The notes under the pieces are model-generated. The model saw nothing but the letters and a program-made list of their open reading frames with translations, had not been told where the DNA came from and searched no databases. Positions 8,195 through 13,377 of a stretch of DNA of 13,377 nt are shown one piece after another. Location: NCBI GenBank assembly GCA_001970855.1, contig LSSN01002708.1, positions 1 to 13,377 of the forward strand, written 5' to 3'. The position numbers and the translations under genes were made by a program. The DNA is from Smittium culicis. Taxonomy: Eukaryota > Kickxellomycota > Harpellomycetes > Harpellales > Legeriomycetaceae. Position 1 is the stretch's first letter; the number at the start of each line of letters is the position of its first letter.

Positions 8195-11100
8195 ACTTTT
8201 GTAGCCTAAAATGTTTTTTAATGAAAAATCTCAATATAAAAATACATAATACACCGCAAAATAAGGATAAATTAAATAATTCAAAATATATAATTTATTT
8301 ATTTCATACGCGATTTAAGTGATTGTAAATTCTGAAGTATATATAATTTAGGCATAAAAAATCAGCATTTCTATTGGTAATAATCTTTAAAAAAATGTTA
8401 AGTGGCTATTAAAAAATAAAAATCACTACTGTTTGTCATATTTAGTGGCAAACTAGAACCTAATTAGGATAATCAAAAAATTTATTCATAAAGTATAAAC
8501 ATAAGTTTATTTATTATAAAAATTGATACACAAGAGAAATAAAAAAATTTTATAATGTATTTAGTAAATATGGCAGTGCATACGAAAATATTCTCAATTA
8601 AAAGATGTATAGATCGCAAAATACAATATTAAAGTGACTGAATATTATATTTAAGCTGAAAATTGAAAAATACTAATTATTCATCCAAAACTGGGGAAAA
8701 TATCAAGGAATTATAACTAAGAAACGTATTTAAATTGGACTAAAATGCATGATATTATTTTTGAGCCTGTAATTAATTCGCAATTTATAGACTCTCATTC
8801 GAAACAGAATTATTATCTAGAAAATTTTAAGATTTGGGTCAATTTTTTTTTTCAGCAAATCGTATTATTGTAGATAAATTAATATAAATTCTGTTTAACC
8901 CCCTGATATTTATTTGTGTTTTCTATCAACCATAAAAAAACTTTTGTCTGAATATTAAAAACTATTTCATTATACCTGTCTACATACTCTCGTTTTTATA
9001 CTATATTTTTTGTCTTTTTATATTTTTTTGTAATATTTACAGTCTATAATAAGTAACATTACTTTTAATTGAAATCAATATTTAAATAGAGTAGAATATA
9101 AAATTTCTATTAATAATATAAATAACAGCATCATATAAAATTTAATTTCAATAAAATATTTTTCTAGAATATAACTTAAGCTTCCACAAAAAATTTGTAA
9201 GAAACGATAAGAGAATACCCCTCATAATTACATTTGATGCAGTATTGTAAATTATATATTGAAAAAAATTTACACTTACACGATTTCTTTGATTTTAGAT
9301 AATTTTGCGTCTAATGAACTAAATATCGAAACAAACTTGGTTTTTTTATACATTAGAAAAATTAATACCCAAATTTAAAGATTAAACATGGGAATGATTT
9401 AAAAAACATCATAATAGCGAGAAATGAGAACAGAGACCGCAATATCATTCAAAAAAAATCTTTTTCAAGGTTTATTTAGCATATAAAAGCATCTACTTCA
9501 AAAAATACATATTTACTTGAAGTATAAGGAATGAAATACTCCTTTTGGATATAAGAATAAAATGGTTCTCAATAGGTCCTGGAGGAAAGTTAGTGTTAAT
9601 TAATAACTGATACTACTAATCTTATCCAAAATTTTACCAGATTTAATAATTTAATACTATCTCTAAAATTATTCTAGTGAATCTAATCCAAAAAAAAAAA
9701 ATAAGGCGGAAATTTGTTTAAATTTCTCGCAATATCGATAGTGGCATAAATTCAGAAAATATTTTCTAAATTTTCATTATAATATAGATTAAAACTTTTT
9801 GGCATATATTACCTGGCTTATTTATTAAAAGATTATAATTTATAAACTCACTTATAAATTTTTTTAGGTTATTTAAGGTTAGAATTAAAATAATTAAATA
9901 AATCTGAATGTATTTAGTGTAGATTTATATCGAAATTAGGTTCTAAAAAACTAAAATTAATAATGTTTACTTTATTCTTAAGGTGTATTAGTTTTTTAAA
10001 TTTATTTTTGTTTAGTTAACTGTTTTTTCTTGTTATTTATTATTTTATTTGCTGTTAAAATCGATTATTTATTTTATTGAATAAACCTAATAATGAAATA
10101 ATCTTCAAAATTTTCCTGATAAAAATAATAAAATATATATAGCTAATAGCAAAGTTTAAGTTTAGTATAACGAAGGACAGTATAAATAATTTATTACATC
10201 AGCATATAATTCTTAACAAGTAGGAAAATGAATGTTTTATTTATTATACCCTAAAACTACAGATAAAATAGAATGATAAAATAATTAAAAAACTATACTC
10301 GCTGTTACATATTAATATCTTATGATATTTAATAAACTTGTGTATATAAGATATTAAACATATTCTTCTATCAATTTATATTAAATAGAGCCATTTAGTG
10401 GATAAATTTATCTACAAAACATCTTTTATGGTCATAAATACGAATCGCGTAAAGTTTTAAAACTTAATTTAATGAATCAAAGTATATTAATTAAGAGCAG
10501 AAAAGTATTTAAATTCATGATAAAATATAAAAAAAATATAATTCAGAGTGATATATATTGATTGATAGTATTATTCGCTATTAAATTTTTTATAAAAAAC
10601 AAAATTCTATCATTAAGATTATTATTTAAATAAATATATTCTATTTTTAAAAATTCTGTAATAAATTATAAATAAAAAGCTACCCAAAATTCACATTTTA
10701 ATACTTTCAGTATTTAGGAAGCTATATTCAATAATTTATAATTGCGTTAAAATAGCTTGTTTTATAAAATAAAAAAACTTAATGTAGAATTGAAGTAGAC
10801 TATATCTACATATAAATCACGGATATTAATTATTTTTACAAAAAGAGAGATAAAGATAAAAACCAAATTAGTCGAATAAATATAATTTTAAATCAATTTA
10901 GGACCATTAAAACGAAATTTAGACTAGAAAATATATATTAAATCGGAGAATTTATAAGATTTGTAATAGATATAGTATGAATATAAATTAAAATTTCAAC
11001 ATTTTTCACAAAAGTATTAATGAATTATAATTAAAATAATTTGTGTAAAAAAATGATCAAAATAATATCTAATATTTTCTAGAGGAGATAAAATAATATT

Positions 11101-12015
11101 TCTAAAAAAATTTATCTAAAATGGCTTCAAAAATGTGTGGATAAATTTAATCAAAGTATAATAATACATATTAAAATATACTATTTTGAAATTAAGTCTA
11201 GGTAATCCTTTGGTTATGAGTTCTAACCAACATGTAAATAATCATTTAAAACGTATCTATTTAAAGTTATAATATATTTCATATTGGATTTCAATACAAT
11301 TGATAGGGCTTGTGAATTGCTATATCGATAAAAAATTCGATGGTTTTTAAAAAGTAAAATATAGTTGATTATATTTTTGGTTTAGTAATAATTTACTTTT
11401 TTTGATACCGGATTGTGTAATTTTTATATTACATAAACTCAAATGCCTATAGAATAATTTGAAGTTTTAATTTATTTTTTCAAAAATTTTTGGATTTTTT
11501 GAGTATAATAAATTCTTTATTTTTTTGCGAAACATATAAAAATTACATAAATATTATTTAATAACATTTACCTATATCTTATTCTACCCATGTTTTTAAT
11601 TAATTATTTAATACACAATGATATTAATTGAATAAATATAATCAAAATAAATGTCGATGGATAAAAAAATCTTTAGAGATTATCGTTATATTCAAAAATA
11701 TATAAAATGAAATTTTTTTATATACATTTATGAATTTTTTCGTCACTTTAATTGAATAATGTTCTTAATTCAGAGCGAGTATTCAATAAAATAAAATAAA
11801 ACTAATATAATCAGAATTATAATAAATTTTGAAAAAAATCCTGGTAACTATCTCAAATTCAATAGTTTAAATGGTTGGTGATGATATTTAACACTTTTCC
11901 AGAATAAAAATCCATTTTCACGATAAATATATATAAAAAATTATTATAAAAATAGATCTTGTCAATATTTAAGAAATATTTTTCAATAAATAAACGATTA
12001 GTTTAAATCTCAAAA

Positions 12016-12102
12016 CAGGATATTTAATCCATTCATAACTTATTTAAGTATAAGTTATTTTATAGCAGTGTATGAAATAATAAATCCTGATTTATAACTT
12101 AT
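12016..12102. repeat. Nested imperfect inverted repeat
   Basis: An inner perfect stem ATAACTTAT (12035-12043) / ATAAGTTAT (12050-12058) has the loop TTAAGT. Around it CATTCATA (12030-12037) partly matches TATGAAAT (12071-12078), and CAGGAT (12016-12021) pairs with ATCCTG (12084-12089). A further copy of ATAACTTAT lies at 12094-12102. It is the most elaborate inverted structure I found in the core. Function unknown. Confidence 0.55.
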
Positions 12103-13110
12103 TGTAAAATAAAAGAAATAGTTATTTTTAGAACCTATACAGAATAAAAATATACTAAAGGTTAAAAGCAAGTTCAATTTAGAGTGCATTGTATATAAAT
12201 TTAATATTTATAAAGAGAAAATATTGAGATTTTTAAAAGGGTAAAATTTTTTTTTGAAAAAGTATATATTTTTTTGATTGGGATCATAAAATTTATAAGC
12301 CATATTATCTGTATAGCCTTTTTGCATAAATTAATACACATTTGAAGCTGTTATTACTTCAAATGGGAAAATTTTGACAAGAATATAATAAAAGTTTCCA
12401 AATTTAATGGTATAATATCGATCAAGAATATTATTTATCTAAAAAATAAAAAGTGTTGCTGAAAGTTTTATAAACAATTTTAATTCCAAATAATTTCAAC
12501 TGAATCTATAAAATAACTTATGATAGCTTTTAAAAGCGTTCTATCGTAAAAATACGTAATTAGTAGGATTTAATTAGTTATACTTATAATTCATTTCAAA
12601 TGAGGATTATTTATTTAACTAGTTTGATTTTTAAGGCGCTTATTTAGAAATTTCACCTAAATTATGCTGTAATAAAATGTAAATTATAAAAAAAACTTAT
12701 TAATATGCCTCTTAATTACTTTAATTTTTATAAATTTAATATAATTGTGATTTTTTTAAATAAAATCAAAAATTCGAATTTTAATCTTATTTACCATCAT
12801 ATTATATATTTGATTAATTTTTCAATAAATGTGTTGGATTTAAATAACTTCAATCTTTCATACTATTAACATCGCTGGGAAAATGCTGATGGCCAAAATA
12901 TAGTGTGACGAATTTTAGATTGAAATAATACCAAAAATAAAATTAATTTATAAATTAATATATTTTTTTGAATTTTTATCAGTAGGTTATTAGGCTTCTA
13001 TATATTTAAAAAAGTTTTAGACACATTGGAAGTTTTATTTTTTTTAAATTTTATAGATTAAATGCGGTTTGTAAAGTTAATAAAATGTTATAAAAATATG
13101 AGAATTTTAA

Positions 13111-13178
13111 GGCCTCTAAACAATACCTAATATCTGAGGCACTCGTACACACTTTTTTTAGACTTCTATCCGAGAAGT
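13111..13178. repeat. Two small hairpins in a slightly GC-richer right edge
   Basis: GCCTC (13112-13116) pairs with GAGGC (13136-13140), and ACTTCT (13162-13167) pairs with AGAAGT (13173-13178), loop ATCCG. A T7 run lies between them. GC is a little higher here than in the preceding kilobases, which could mark the approach of the right flank of the AT-rich core. I found no T-arm or other tRNA signature. Confidence 0.35.
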
Positions 13179-13377
13179 ATACTATTTCATACTTTTTAGC
13201 AAATATCAATTCATGAAAGATAATAATTCAGTAACGGTTTTGTATTTCTAATAAAAAAGCTGTTATTTTTAAGTTGTATAGCTAATTACGATCACTTCTA
13301 TGTATTTATTCACGCATTAATTATAGTGAACAATTTACAAAGCTTTAAATTAAATATTCAAATAAAGGACGTATTTA

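Larger units (their letters stand above)
3961..13377. other. Extremely AT-rich, gene-free, non-repetitive core; candidate regional centromere
   Basis: From about 3961 to the right end I find no recognisable protein family, tRNA, rRNA, transposon, telomeric repeat or satellite array. GC counted by hand is 11/60 at 5041-5100 and 8/60 at 10501-10560. The sequence is dominated by A/T with homopolymers up to 12 (for example 5766-5777 and 9690-9701) but without long tandem arrays. Regional centromeres of several fungi are AT-rich and gene-poor, so length, composition and gene absence fit. Alternatives are a large intergenic region in a globally AT-rich genome or a heterochromatic relic block. This is inference from composition; no centromere-specific motif is known that could be checked by eye. 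Confidence 0.4.

Noticed and set aside
8843..8855. T10 run followed by CAG resembling a 3' splice site
   Set aside because: No open frame or donor is associated with it. T-runs followed by AG are common here by chance.
3961..13377. Telomere, satellite array, transposon or mitochondrial DNA as explanation for the AT-rich stretch
   Set aside because: No telomeric repeat, no long tandem unit, no transposase-like or reverse transcriptase-like frame and no mitochondrial gene or tRNA could be seen. The attached spliced gene is nuclear.

Overview
The window looks like nuclear DNA from a very AT-rich, intron-containing eukaryote, most likely a fungus. The only gene I can name lies at the left edge on the minus strand. 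It is the N-terminal part of a condensin HEAT-repeat subunit (CAP-G / Ycg1 / Cnd3 family), with two spliceosomal introns bounded by GT...AG, and it runs off the window. Its exons are clearly less AT-rich than everything else. A compact coding style beside extremely AT-rich DNA with no recognisable transposons would fit Pneumocystis or a similar AT-rich fungus. That genus-level guess is inference and weak: the two introns (86 and 128 nt) are longer than I would expect there.

Layout. (1) 1-740, minus: three exons of the condensin gene. (2) 741-3960: moderately AT-rich DNA without an identifiable gene. It holds small islands of higher GC (hand counts of 35-40% in the best 60-base lines, at 1021-1080, 3181-3240 and 3901-3960), short hairpins, an (ATT)9 microsatellite and a diverged direct duplication of about 239 bp (1941-2179 and 3377-3615). 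Many short open frames occur in these islands, but on both strands, so they do not prove coding. (3) 3961-13377: a uniformly very AT-rich stretch (hand counts of 13-18% GC in sampled lines) with no identifiable gene, tRNA, rRNA, transposon or satellite array. Only hairpins, A-tracts, pyrimidine-rich runs and one pair of overlapping open frames near 7834-8194 stand out. GC rises slightly near 13100, which may be the approach of the other flank.

Interpretation. In an otherwise gene-dense fungal genome, more than 12 kb of non-repetitive, gene-free, extremely AT-rich DNA starting right beside an intact-looking gene is what a regional centromere core often looks like. That is the main hypothesis here. 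It rests on composition and gene absence only and needs CENP-A or kinetochore ChIP data to test. Nothing in the window points to a prokaryotic system, CRISPR array, virus or toxin gene.
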